Notes under the pieces: generated by a model | Told to the model about the DNA's origin: nothing | Seen by the model: the letters and a program-made list of their open reading frames with translations, nothing else | The model's database searches: none | Shown: positions 11,224 through 22,909 of the stretch, in pieces | Layout: each line of letters starts with the position of its first letter | How positions within the stretch are numbered: position 1 is the stretch's first letter | Assembly (NCBI GenBank): GCA_035772405.1 | Contig: JAYKKM010000123.1 | Coordinates: forward strand, 3,236,001-3,300,000 | Direction: 5' to 3' | DNA from: Chrysogorgia sp. JL179-B06 | Lineage: Eukaryota > Cnidaria > Anthozoa > Scleralcyonacea > Chrysogorgiidae | DNA: 64,000 bases | Program-made: the position numbers and the translations under genes

Positions 11224-11698
11224 ACTACTAGAAATACGTATACGCAACAACCCATCGCCCAATTGCTGTTTGATACTTGCACAGTGCTTCTTTTAGTTCT
11301 AAATTACTTGAATTAGATAATTTGCCAAACTAAATAAATTTTCAGTGGACAATATCTCTGAGAGCTTTGTATTGTCTGAATGTAATTGTTTTATAGGACA
11401 TCAATCTAAATTACATTTATTCCAATATTGATGACTCACGAAATAATCAATGCAGTATTTAGTATATATAGACACCAAAGGCTGTTGAAGGAAGAAAGTG
11501 CATCTCTATCATAGAATGGGTGTCCTTCAAAAAAAATCAAAAAAAAATCAAAATTCGTTCAAATGTCTACGGATGTTATACAGTAGTGCAATTAAATGTA
11601 TAGGGGGTTCCATTCAAATTGAATTTACTAAGACGTATTAGAGATTCTACCCCAATTGTTGGTGTGGATAGATTATATATAATACAGTAAGTTGATAA
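11224..11698. repeat. Duplicated intron segment after type I exon, copy 2 (left part)
   Basis: Starts CTAGAAATACG, as the young Helitron-like copies do, then matches 2916-3344. A CGTATACG palindrome sits next to the CTAG end. Interrupted at 11699 by a TIR element and continued from 12611. Confidence 0.65.
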
Positions 11699-12610
11699 CA
11701 TTAGAAGACGCGCCCGGAGAAAGTGTGTACTTTATGCTTGCAAAGTGTGACAATTGTTTTTGCCCCAATTCGGCAAACCTATGGGCAAACGCACATCCTT
11801 CTTTAAATATAGGCTTTCTAAGGAGATCAAAAAAGCGATTTACAAAGACGCTTTTCGAAATGTTCGCGAACCAAAGAAACAAACATCCGGTGTGACCGTG
11901 TGAGCATGCCATAGTGATGTTGACCGTCAATGCATGTGCAGGAACTGTATGTACGAGTGTAGAACCGATCATTCGTTAATAAAGTAATTTCTGATGAAAT
12001 AAAAGATTGAAATGAAAGAAACGCGAGAGCCAGCGACGCATGCGGAGGCATTGTACGACAGACGGTTTACCTTTCTAGATTACGATATTAATTAATTTGA
12101 ATTAGATTACGATATTACTGATTACGATATTACTGGTTTATTAATTACTGGTTTTAGCAGCGTTCGAACGTTCTATTCAGCCATTCGAACGGTTCTAATC
12201 AGCCATTTGAACGGCGTTTAGCAGCGTTCGAACGATTGTAGTCAACCGTTCGAACGGTTCTAGTCAGCCGTTCGAACCGCGTTTAGCAGCGTTCGAACGC
12301 TTACCGAACGCCGTTCGAATGCGTTTGAACGGCGTTCGAACGGCGTTTTCAAGGCGTTCGCGAAAACGATAAGGTATGTTTTCCCATGGAGGGTCACTGT
12401 TTTAAATCCAATAATAGTTCGCCTGAAACCGAGTAACATAACAATCTGAGTTAAATTTCTCAAAGATTATCTTGTCGCAGGCTGGTCGATAGCTAGTTTT
12501 CCGAGGTTGATCGCAAGGCATCATGGGACAGTTACCTCAATTATTGAGGCACATGTCCCACAATGCAAAAGCGCAAAATTAGACAGTTTCTCCGGGCTCA
12601 TCTTGTCATG
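11699..12610. mobile_element. 912-bp TIR element (MITE-like) in intron copy 2
   Basis: The paralogs at 3345 and 61671 run straight through this site (GATAATTCTACC), which proves an insertion. The ends are imperfect inverted repeats of about 28 bp sharing CAT...AGA.G.GCCCGGAGAAA.TGT. At most one base is duplicated at the target, so the superfamily is unclear. I see no transposase. The interior has a cluster of CGTTCGAACG palindromes. Confidence 0.7.
12165..12357. repeat. Cluster of TTCGAA-centred palindromes
   Basis: Eight TTCGAA sites, most in the context CGTTCGAACG, plus two TTTGAAC variants in about 190 bp. They are separated by short GC-rich links such as TTTAGCAG and TAGTCAGC. It lies inside the TIR element. 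Confidence 0.85.
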
Positions 12611-13094
12611 ATTCTACCCACATTAATGGACTACAGTGATGTGGAGCTGGCAGGAATTTGGATAACTAAAGTAAATATTGATGATCATAATCAGAGGTCT
12701 CTATGCATGTCAGGGAAACTGACCTTTCCTAAGTCGGGACTTGAAACTGATTGGTTTACAGAAATCCTAAGTTTTGTACCTCTTGTAGTAGAAGCAAGTT
12801 ACATTGTGTAATGCTAGTTAGGAAATTCTGTGGCATTTTAACATCATATCTACTGGTAAAGAGCTAGTTTCCATATTTCAATTAATCTGTTCATACATAC
12901 AGTACACGCTGTAGCATCATTATCTATTGCATTAATTGACAATATGTGAAAGATATACAACTTTTGAGTTAAAATTAGTTTTTGTAACATTGTACTGTAC
13001 ATTTATGAATATATTGAATATATTGATACCAGTGTTAGCATTCAAGGTGCCATCCTGTATAAATATTATTGTATTATTCTTATTATACTTATTC

Positions 13095-13126
<32 letters not shown>

Positions 13127-13450
13127 GATAATACTAATAATGATAATGCATTAACAATAATACTAATAATAATAATGCCTAATGCAGATTGCAGATACCA
13201 TATTTGATACCATGTAACCATGTAACATACCAGATACCATGTAACAAAGCATATATTTGACATTGTGTACTATAGTATCTAAATTATATTACCATGCACA
13301 TATATAACCTATATTCAGGATGCCATGCCTAGTCTGCTTGTAAATAATGATCTAGCTAACACAGTACTTGTTCAATCGCTAACAATTTCTGCAGACATAC
13401 AGGTAGTAGACATACATGTTGTCATGTACCCAATGTCAACATAATAAAAA
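12611..13450. repeat. Duplicated intron segment, copy 2 (right part)
   Basis: Matches 3345-3857 plus 6194-6335 plus 8718-8880, and 61671-62512. It includes an ATT/TTA trinucleotide run (about 13075-13135). No gene is recognised. Confidence 0.7.
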
Positions 13451-14295
13451 CTAGACCCCAAGGATAGTGCAAAGTTTCATATCATATAACTATGTTAAGG
13501 TTACAGGACACCTTTTGCGGCTCTCCTCGGAGAATCGCTACTGCGCGCTTAATATAATTCCGATTCTTATGAAATTTTCAGGAAATGTTCATTACTGCAT
13601 GTAGAATATGAGACAATTGTAAAATTGACAAACAATACAATAATTTATGAATTATATGAGTTAATATTAAATCACGGTACCTCCGCGTCGCTGAGTTGTT
13701 TTCCTTCCGGTTTTAAGATATATTTTTGAAAATGCCATTTTTATACAGCTAAATAGTTGATCTAAAAGACTGTGTCCGGAATTTTTTTTTAATTTCGCCG
13801 TTCGTCTAATATAGGGATTTCTTTGAGGCATATCTTATATTTCAGATTTTTTTTAATGAATCTCTCATAATTCACTAAATATATAAAATTAAAAAAATTC
13901 CAGACACTTTTTAAGCTGAAATCTCCATCTACAGTATATGCTGTAAAAATTTCAGAAAAATCCGTTAAAACCGACAGGAACGCAACTCTCTTGAAAATCA
14001 GTAATTGTCGAAAACATATTCTCGAGAAAATTGAGTTTGAATAGTGCAGGGCTTTTCGCGGATTTTTCTCAATACTTGACATTCCCACGCCCCTTTCTAA
14101 TGTAATTAGCAAATCTATTTGTATAATACTTTTTGACCAATGATAGTCGAGACATAAAGTAAGTTTGTTTTGACAGCTCGATTGCTCCACTATAAATAAA
14201 TCACAATATGAAATTCTGCACGCGCTAACGAGTGACGGAGACAAAGTTGAGCCTCACTTTAACAGTTATTATAGTTGAATATATAAGTCTATAGT

Positions 14296-15862
14296 ATGCC
14301 TAGAAAGAGAAAGGAAAATAAGATATCCTCGCAAACGTTAACGGCGAAGCCAAAGCCGGCTAAGGCATCGCAAACAAAGGCAAAGGCGAAGAATAAAACA
14401 ACAGCAAAGCACGATAAACCAATGTCGAACTCGCGTGATCTTGAAAGTGATGTTTTGACGCAAATGAAGAAGGAAGGGTAAGTGTTAAACATTAATATAC
14501 TTTAACTTGTGTGCACCTAAATACAATTTGTAGTATCTGGTACTTATATATGGTATAATTTTCAATGCAGATATGATGGCAAACAATTCGTCAATCATTT
14601 AAAAGCAGGAGTTCTAGATCGCCTTAATAAAAGAGGAAAACCCCCACGAATGGTTCGCTATTTCTTTTACTGTGCATGGGCACATGCTTTAATCGTAAGT
14701 TAGATTTTGACTGATTTGCTAGTTGGCTTTGCGTGTAATAATGTAATTTGTGAGAGATTTTTATATATCGTATTCTAAACTGCCTGTATGTTGACTTGGG
14801 ATGAAAAGTAGCATAGTTTCCGTGATAATGATTGTTTATCCGAAAATACCGTGTAATTTTCTAATTTTAGCGAAACAATGTGGGACCGATTGATTCAGAG
14901 TATTCATTTCCATCTGTGGTCTTAAAGTTCATACGAGATATTGCACCGGGGGATATCAAAGGAGAGATAAGAGAGGTAAGCTATAGGCTCCAAATAACGG
15001 AAATATGCCAGTAATATATTTATTGACGATTTGTAAATCGAAGTGACAAATCGTTAGTGACTATATATACTGTATAAGCGCATTTGATCATATAAGCATA
15101 TGCTATTTTGCGCCATATAAATATTATGAATTGTAAAAAAATATGATATATTAATTACCCGGTATCGTTTCATATAGTTAGTATTATTTTAGTCTAAAGA
15201 CAGCAAATTATAAAGCAATTGCAATTATAACGTTTATTATATATAAAAGCTTTTTGTATGACATAATTTTTAGTATTAGTAATATTGAAAAACTGTAAAT
15301 TTCAATCACAGTCACAGATGCTTTGTTTTTACCTGAGCTCGATGATTTAGCCTTTACTGGCTTTATAGGTTTATAGAATAATCTGACTGCATATAATAAT
15401 ACTGTTAAACCTACACAATTCAATATTAATTTTAACACTCAATAAATAAGGAGCAGATTATACATGATTTTGGTTAAAAATGTGGCAAACTTCCTGATTA
15501 AATGCCTACTGTATCTTCAGCCAGTGTTATCTGATTTTTTGGGTTGCTTGGCAAAAAACAATATTACATGTAGATTTTATCCTGCACGACTATAAGCGAG
15601 TTGGCTCAGCTGAAGCAACAAGCAGGATCCCGGCAAAGAGGGCCAACTGGCTCAACTTGCTTGCCATGTAATAGAAAATTTAGTACTCACTAGTACATTA
15701 TCAATACTAACTGTACTAACTATATACCCTGTATTTAGCAAATAATGTGTATTTTACATTATTTCATTTTTATATGTTTAGGATGCATACTCTGTTCACA
15801 TGGTGGAATTTTGTGAAGCATTAAAAATCCCAAAGTTGAATAACAGGAACACTGAAGATTAG
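14296..15862 (+). CDS. Unknown accessory protein of the TTAA transposon, four exons
   Basis: Exons at 14296-14477, 14571-14694, 14871-14975 and 15782-15862 join in frame through consensus GT/AG borders (donors GTAAGT, GTAAGT, GTAAGC) to give 163 residues and a TAG stop. Residues 1-60 are very basic (MPRKRKENK, repeated KPKPAKA-type Lys/Ala). The rest is a small folded-looking domain with QFVNHLKAGVLDRLN, MVRYFFYCAWAHALI, SFPSVVLKFIRDIAPGDI and VHMVEFCEALKIPKL. I do not recognise the family. A basic N-terminus suggests DNA or RNA binding. The gene sits just inside the left TIR and points toward the transposase gene. That it helps transposition is inference only. Confidence 0.65.
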
Positions 15863-16184
15863 GACAATAGATTTATAAATTAGTGAGCATATACGAATCC
15901 ACCCATGGCTTACCCCCCAAATTTGCTTGGATGGCAATAATTAATTCCCTCTTATAGCCAATTACAGTGAAGCATTACTTATAACTCCATGAGGTTTTTG
16001 TTTTTATCATCTGCTTTCCTCAAGGTGCGACTGGGACTAATTGTGGATATATTTGGTATATGTATTATATAAAACTTGGAGGATTACAATGGTATAGACA
16101 AAGTATTCTCATTTCCCACACCTGGAAAACTGATGATATACATACATTATGTCACCTATCTTAGCTACCTATTACTTAGTATTC
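15863..16184. other. Spacer between the two convergent transposon genes
   Basis: AT-rich and without a gene. It should hold the 3' ends and polyadenylation signals of both genes. Confidence 0.5.
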
Positions 16185-19100
16185 TTATTTTTTACTGTCC
16201 GACCTTTTTTTTCCTGATTGTCCTTTATTTGCAATTGTGGGATAGAATGATTGGGATTGGTATTGCACACCTTCTTTGTGTATGAAAGCATCAGCCTTCT
16301 TTGATTTCATTCTCTTATATCTCTTTCTTCTTTCTTTCACTTTGCATCTATCCTTGTACTCAGCACCATAGACACGATTTTTGTCAATTTTCATGAAGGC
16401 TTGTTGCATGCTTTCATTCACTGGCACACCAACCATTGGTAGTAGTTGAGAATATATGACTTCCACTCCACAATTAAATAATAAAGCACCAAGATTAACC
16501 GCTATGCTATTTTCCATTTGTGACGTAAATTGGTCTTTTGGAGCTATACCCCAAATGACATGGTGTAGACTTTCGTTTGCATTTTGTGTTGAGCAACTTT
16601 CACACCCAGCAAGGAAATTCTTGTCTCCTAGCTTGTCAAAGACTGGTTTAATAACCTTTACGACAGCAGGGGGCAGAGGGTTCTTGATGGGTATATGAGT
16701 CTTTGTTTTCAGGGCCACATCTCTCTGAAAGCTGCACCATGAATCCGGGCCAGGTGGGCAACAGTGGTGTTGAGGTTTGTCCTCGGTACTTGAGTAATGT
16801 AGCAATATTGCATGGGTAGCTTTGGACATTGCTGCAGAATCACCTTTATTTTGTCGAATGCACAATCCATAAAAGCATTGAATTGTGTCAATTCTTGCTA
16901 TTGTGAGCCTGCCTGTACCACCAAGACACTTGCCATCATCTAATTTTCTCCCTGATAGAAGTTAACATATTTGTGTCACATGCAATTTCAAAAAAAATGA
17001 CATGATTATTCATTACAGTATTAAACATAATAAACTTATTTTTGGCATGACAAATTTTTAAAACTTCTTTAAATATAAATCAATAATGCTTAAAGTTGCA
17101 GTCAAGTCTTTAATTGTTTGCATTTTGATTAAATCAATATGGATGACAATTCCAATTTAAAATATGTAGAACAACATGCAATTGTATCACATGTGCAGAA
17201 TGGACTTGACTGCCACTTTAAAGAAAACATTGGCAATATTGTCATTGTCATTGTCAATACCGGTATTGTCAATGTTGTCATTGTCAATATTGACAATATT
17301 GTCATCAATATTAGTTAGTTACGTAATTTTTGTGAACAATTTTTAACTCTAAAAATGTTGTTTTACGATGTAATAATGCTGATTTATTGCTGAACAAATA
17401 TTGTAACTTGTGGACACCCGGTATACTGGTAAATTAGTCACTCAAGTAGAAAGCATTTTATATAGACATTATATATTTTTCATATTCTTTGATATTCATT
17501 ACACTGTATAGATACGTTTGTGCAAAATGTCTCTAAATTGATTTGTACATTGCAATATCTAATCTAGCCTCTCAAAATCCAGAATAAAGGACGTCAACTT
17601 TTGACATGCATGTTAAATGTTTATCCATTTTCTCTCATCCTCTCACATTTCAATTAAGAAACTGCAGAAAGTCACCTTTGAACTTCAACGCCTCTGTAAT
17701 GATCTATTTTACTCTATGTAGCATAATCAAAGGCAATGGTGAGCATAAATGGGTAAAAGATCTAGAGCCCTAAATAGAATGGATTCTAAAAAAGTGCTAG
17801 CCTAAAACCACACTAAAAAATATACATATATACAACAGTTTCCCGCGACTGCTCAGAAATGCGGCATGGTATGTTTGTTAATCTCCAGTTGGCTTCAAGT
17901 AAAGTTATCTATAAAATAATTTGATATAGTTACCTTTATAATCTTTAACAAGTGATCGAAGATTAGAACCCATCCTTTTGGTAACATGTGATATGCAGTC
18001 GACTTTTGGAACATACACGGTGGGGCCATAGGGTTTCTCAACACAAACCTTACTATAGGAACTGCTGTCTCCATCGCCAATAAATGGAGTGTATCTTATA
18101 TTGTGATTCTCTACTGACCGTGAGTACAGTCTAAGTACGCCAGAAGCTTCCATTGCCTGAAAAGTATTTGATTTGTTATGAAAGGACTATTTTCATAGTT
18201 TTTGTTATAAAAGCTCATATTTTACATTAAAAAATAATGAGTATAGTAAGATTGTTTATATTGTTTGGACGTTTGGTTTACCTGAGCGCTTCCATCATGA
18301 TTTGTCATACAATCTGGCTCGTGTTTGATGTACCAGTCGAAGAATTCTAACTTGGAAATGTCACACTGGGCACGTTTGTCTTCCATCTTTTTGCAACTAG
18401 GACAAGAACTTGTCATGAATACAACATCAACTATTTTGCCGGTATCTTCCGATATGGCTGCTACAACCCCGTCCCTGGCAGACCATCCCCTGCTACTCCA
18501 CGAGGCGTCAAAACTTGTAGCCATATCGACAAGTTTTTTATCAAGTTCTTCATCAGTACATTCAGGAATCTTGCCACAATCTCGCATTAATTGTTTGGCT
18601 TCTAAGGCGGCATCTTTAATGCTGATTTTTTTTAAAACTTCCAGTTTCTCCCCCAACAATTGTGTGTGCTTATCCCACGTATAAACGGGTGAAGGAACAT
18701 TTAGAATCGCAAAACATTTTTCTGCTGCAGCTCTCCCTTTGCCAATTGCTCGAAAAGCAACGACAGACGATACATTTATATTGTACTTGTGTCCCGTCCG
18801 TTCCGATGTTGGTGTTGGAAATCGTGTTCGATGAGACACACAAGCATAATTGGTGCAAGAATACAACCACATCGCCGCCAAGCCTTGTCTTGAGCCTCTC
18901 TTTTCTAAGAGCGTCAAAGGGCTGTGACAATCCTTGCATACTGCCGCATTTTCGAGCAGTTCTTGTAAGCAAACAACGCTAATAATAAAGTTGCCAGTAA
19001 CAAGCGATTCATACTCAGCGCCGCACTCGACTGCAGGTTCAATATCAGTGAAATGTTCTGAACACTCCGAATCGGAATCAAGTTCGTCCGCTTTACGTTT

Positions 19101-19367
19101 AAGGAGACTGTCCTTCCCGGTCTCTATCTTTTTTCTGCTTCTAGACGCGGAGCATGTTAAATTCGGATTATCGTTGATGATCTTTTCACTCAGCAATCCA
19201 GGCCACTGTTTGTCTTGATTGAAGAAGGAACCTTTGTCGGTAGCTGCTAAAATTTTCTTATTTTCGGGTAACAATTTGGTCTTAAACTTAGGGTTCTTTC
19301 TCGATTTTGTTGTCTTACAAAACGAATTTGAATTTTGCCTCTTAGCTCTAGATTTATTGCATGGCAT
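16185..19367 (-). CDS. DDE transposase of the TTAA transposon, three exons
   Basis: Exons on minus are 19367-18282, 18156-17934 and 16951-16185, joined at GT/AG borders in phases 0 and 1. The start is the Met of MPCNKSRAKRQ (19367). An upstream in-frame Met at 19424 is less likely. The product is about 690 residues: a basic N-terminus, a CKDCHSPL zinc-type pair and AFRAIGKGRAAAEKC, then ATSFDASWSSRGWSARDG with a candidate first catalytic Asp and SCPSCKKME. FIGDGDSSSYS gives a candidate second Asp and NESLHHVIWG a candidate Glu. A Lys/Arg-rich C-terminus ends the protein. The set matches the Mutator-like/Kolobok-type transposases of invertebrates that I know. No frame damage is seen. The role is cut-and-paste of the flanking TIRs. 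Catalytic residues are inferred from motif context. Confidence 0.8.
17225..17315. repeat. Short ATTGTCAAT-type tandem in transposase intron
   Basis: Repeats of ATTGTCAT and ATTGTCAAT with inverted copies in the second intron. It is a simple local expansion. Confidence 0.7.
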
Positions 19368-19656
19368 AACGGCGTTGTTGAGAATTGTTTGGAAAACCCG
19401 CCAAAAATATAGCGTGTTATACAAAATATAAACACAGCCACGAAATCGACAAGTCTGTCAATCAAATTAATTTGACTAACGCGGTTTCCCGCCACGGATG
19501 GTCAGCGTGTAAAACATTTTACCCCATAACTCAGAGAGTTTTTAAATTTTTCGCATCAAAATTTGTAAAATGATAGTTGCAATAGTAAGATTTCAAAAAC
19601 ATCATTTTATTTATTTTTTCAATTTTTGAGCCGCAAAAGGTGTCCTGTAACCTTAA

Positions 19657-21010
19657 GTTGTAATGTACAGTAGAACATGTGATCGTACTTTACAGCAATG
19701 AGCAATCAACAGTGCTTCATTAATAAATAGCTAAAAATTTTGGGGTTCAAAATCAATATGTTTTAAGCTTCGAAAACGGTTGGCAATATATTATGTTGTT
19801 TGCTTATAAACAAGGAATGTGGCAAGGGAATTGATGAACATGTACACATAATTAGTAAAACGCTTGAACTTGTTATTTCAAATTATTTATTTAGCCTTTT
19901 AATTGGGCGATACATGCATGTAATACGTTGTACCAAATAATAGGAACTCCTCATATTATGGATATAACACATTTCTGGTAATTTATGTTCAATTAACTTT
20001 TAGTCAAGTTATCATTAGCATTTATTGAGTTGTTTAACAGTTAATCCAGCACAGTAGCACCAACTAGCACAGCTGTAGTTTTAGTCATCTGTAGCTTCTA
20101 GGACTTGCAAAATGTTATTAAGTTTTGCTGATCAGTAATCAGATATACCACAATTCATATATTTAGTCATTTTGAGTGATCGATGTTGACTTTCTTGGTC
20201 TTTTTGGTAGTTTGTGAATGGAGTGATTAACAAGATTTAACCCCAAAAGTTTATTCAGGCAAAATCCACAAGTTTGCGAGTTGATTGACCAGTACAGCAT
20301 GAACAATATATGTACATATATCCATGTTGTTTTTCGTTGGATTGTTTATAATCTGCAATGTGTATCTGTATACAGAATGTGTGCACACAGCATATATACA
20401 CCATAATATGGGCATAACAAGTAACTTGGTTTTCACAAAACGACTTTAGTAGTTGACAATTCCAACTGCATGGGACTTGTTTATGTCCTCCTGATATACA
20501 AGCTTGAATTTCGTTCTTTTATAATCGCAGTACCAAGAATGTTCAATATTTATCAATTGGACCATTTTGTCTGACATTTTAGCTGCAATGAGAATTAATT
20601 AAACAATTTATCAGTCAATATTTCAATTATTTTGATGTAATAAATCAGATTATGTAGCTTAGAAAAGTGGGAAAGTGATTTCAATTCAAAAGGGGTGGAT
20701 AATTTAAACGAGACTTACCTATGGCACACATTGTGGATGCAGCCAGGAAGGGGGAACCAGGTAGTTCTACCTCTGGTCCCTATCCAATAGGAGTTTGTTT
20801 ACCCCCTGGTAGTGGGGCAGGGGTCTTTGATATTGACCTCAGTTCGTTAATTATTTCAACTGTAGTAAATCTAATTATTTCTACATATTCCATTTAGATC
20901 TATAATAATTGAATTAACATTGTATTGTGATATTGAGGTTATTACTTTTTCTTTTGTAATTATGCATATTATATGTTGTAATTGAGACGTTTAAATATTA
21001 ATACTAAGTG
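19657..21010. other. Helentron 3' non-coding region
   Basis: AT-rich sequence between the TTAA transposon and the endonuclease stop. I see no gene. Together with 13451-13498 it forms the 3' end of the minus-strand Helentron. Two GC-richer palindromic tracts stand out at 20750-20820. Confidence 0.6.
20751..20780. other. Hairpin near the Helentron 3' side
   Basis: The arms GGGGAACCAGGTAG and CTACCTCTGGTCCC pair over about 12 bp around a TT loop, with small bulges. A GC-rich hairpin near the 3' end is usual for Helitron-type elements. The distance to the true end (13451) is large even after removing the nested transposon, so the role is uncertain. Confidence 0.5.
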
Positions 21011-21655
21011 GATGAATCATATCAAAGAAACAAAGATAGGTTTATGATCACTAAAATATGATTCTAGAACCACTGCAGTAAATTCTTTCAGGAATATTTG
21101 TGTAAATATGATCGATTTGTGTTTTATAATCAGTTGTCATCTGGTTAAGAAGCTGTACATAATGTTCTTGCTCACTTAAATATTTACAAAGAGTCTTTTT
21201 CTCAGAGGAATTTTCCATAAAATTGATATTGAAATCACCAAGCATAATAACAGGAGTATTACAATGACTTAAAACGTTATCATGAAGATATTTCAATGCA
21301 TCAATTAATTTTGAGGTATTTACTTTTGATTTTGATCGATAAATTCCAACAATGTGTAAACTATGAACTGGCTTATCAACTTTATTACTGTTATTTCCAC
21401 ATCATTATAGATACACCTCAATGGAGCAGACACACATTGTACATTAATTTTTATATAAACAGCAGTTCAATATGGTTTTCTTGTAGTACTTTGTGGCAGA
21501 AAATCGTTTCGGAAAAGCTGAAAACCAGGGACATTATACAATTCATTACTGTCGTTGATGCACAAAGCAGTTTCTACACAAATATTCACATCAGCTGCTT
21601 TCACATTGTAGTCACATGCAACATCAGCTATATGCAGATGTAATGATCTCACATT
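21011..21655 (-). pseudogene. Helentron apurinic-like (EEP) endonuclease domain, frameshifted
   Basis: The domain starts at about 21655 with ILFHNVRSLHLHIADVACD and ADVNICVETAL, continues as VGIYRSKSKVNTSK in another frame, and then MLGDFNINFMENS and QIDHIYTNIPE. After one more shift it ends in SYFSDHKPIFVSL and a stop at about 21011. GDFN, DHIY and SDHKPIF are the conserved endonuclease/exonuclease/phosphatase motifs. A C-terminal endonuclease of this type separates Helentrons from classical Helitrons. At least two indels, around 21350-21470 and near 21070, make it non-functional. Confidence 0.8.
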
Positions 21656-22909
21656 ATGGAATAATATTTTGAAACTGGTTGCGTCAGCAGTATCTAATTT
21701 GTAGAGAAAAGGAATGTGACTATTTATAAATGAAGAGGTTGTTCTTAATCTTGACATTTCCTCTTGTACTCTCTTGCTAACAGCTATTTTATTTTCATGA
21801 AAATGAAGGATATGTAACCCAGTTATGCTTCTTAATCTACTAAGGGCAACATAATGCATGTGTTCTCGTTTACAAGATGGGAGATCAACAACTGCTTCAT
21901 TGAGAGTATCATTTGGAATTTGTTTCTTCAATCTTTCTTTCAAATCGTCAGATAAATCCCCAAGTATGATATCTATTGCTTTAACTTCAACTTTTTGATT
22001 TAAAGATTTATTAATAATTTCAAGATTATGTTGGTTTACAGCTACGATAGTACTAAACAAGTGAGTAGCAGCATTTGTTACTGTGCTTTTGCCAACACCA
22101 GCACCTCCACTTAGGAACAGCCTTAATGGTTGATTATTAGTTTTAACAGAATGCAGTACATGGTAAAACAACTCCTTTTGCTCAATGTTCAGTGACTGGA
22201 CAAGTTTTCTAAAGACTTCATCCTTCAATCTTTTCATAACAAGTTCTTCATTATCATTTGTCCTAGGATTAATACCAATATCATCCATCAAGTCATATTC
22301 ACTATGTTGCTTATCTTTACCAGGATCAAAACATCCAAACAATTCACTAGCTTTTGAGCCAATTTGCTGATCTTGTTCATCTCTATGTTGTGCATTAGGG
22401 GCAACATTAGTATGCTCTTCATTTTCAATATTCTCAATGGCCTTATCAAGAACTTCTGTATGATTATCATACTGTTTTCTGTTCTGTTCTATAACATGTT
22501 TAAGTAGTTCAAATTGTTCTTGGTATGTTTCTACTTTTTGCAAGAGATCTTTTTTTTCATCTCTCCAACGAGTATAAAGCATTATTTGTTCCCTACAATA
22601 CTTTTCAGGGTCTTTGTTCTTATTAAATCTCACTGACCGTATGATTGTTGGTATTCGTCTCTTAACAAGTACCATTCCTCCTTTCAATTCATACTCACCT
22701 TTCTCACAAATTGCCTCTTCATTATCAGACAGATGATCATCATCAACATTGTCATTAAAATTATTTTCCAAAAGATAATCATCAGATAACAAGTTCACTA
22801 CTTTAGCTTTCTGTGTTGTACTTGGCTGTTTAAGCTCTTTCTTGCAATTATACCATGCAGCAAAATCTGCCAAGCACACATTTTCTAACTGTGTTGGTGT
22901 GTTGGTCAA
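21656..22909 (-). pseudogene. Helentron PIF1-like helicase with internal deletion
   Basis: The N-terminal linker is acidic and coiled (KDLLQKVETYQEQFELLK), followed by LRLFLSGGAGVGKSTVTNA, the Walker A motif (about 22075-22120). Right after it the frame jumps to FSTIVAVNQHN, IILGDLSDDLKERL and HYVALSRLRSITGLHIL, which lie near motif VI of PIF1-like helicases. The Walker B and motifs III-V region, normally more than 200 residues, is missing without breaking the frame. The helicase should unwind DNA during rolling-circle-like transposition. This copy could not. Confidence 0.82.

Larger units (their letters stand above)
13499..19652. mobile_element. TTAA-target DNA transposon (Kolobok-like), 6.15 kb, apparently intact
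   Basis: Perfect 25-bp terminal inverted repeats starting GGTTACAGGACACC are flanked on both sides by TTAA (13495-13498 and 19653-19656). TTAA targets are known for piggyBac and Kolobok elements. The transposase here lacks piggyBac features and resembles the large Mutator-like/Kolobok-type family common in cnidarians. Two spliced genes converge: an unknown + strand gene (14296-15862) and the transposase on minus (16185-19367). Both are free of stops or frameshifts, so the copy may be active or very recent. Confidence 0.85.

Noticed and set aside
13499..19652. piggyBac assignment based on TTAA targets
   Set aside because: The transposase motifs (FDASWSSRGWS, FIGDGDS, NESLHHVIWG) do not look like piggyBac; a Kolobok/Mutator-like relation fits better.
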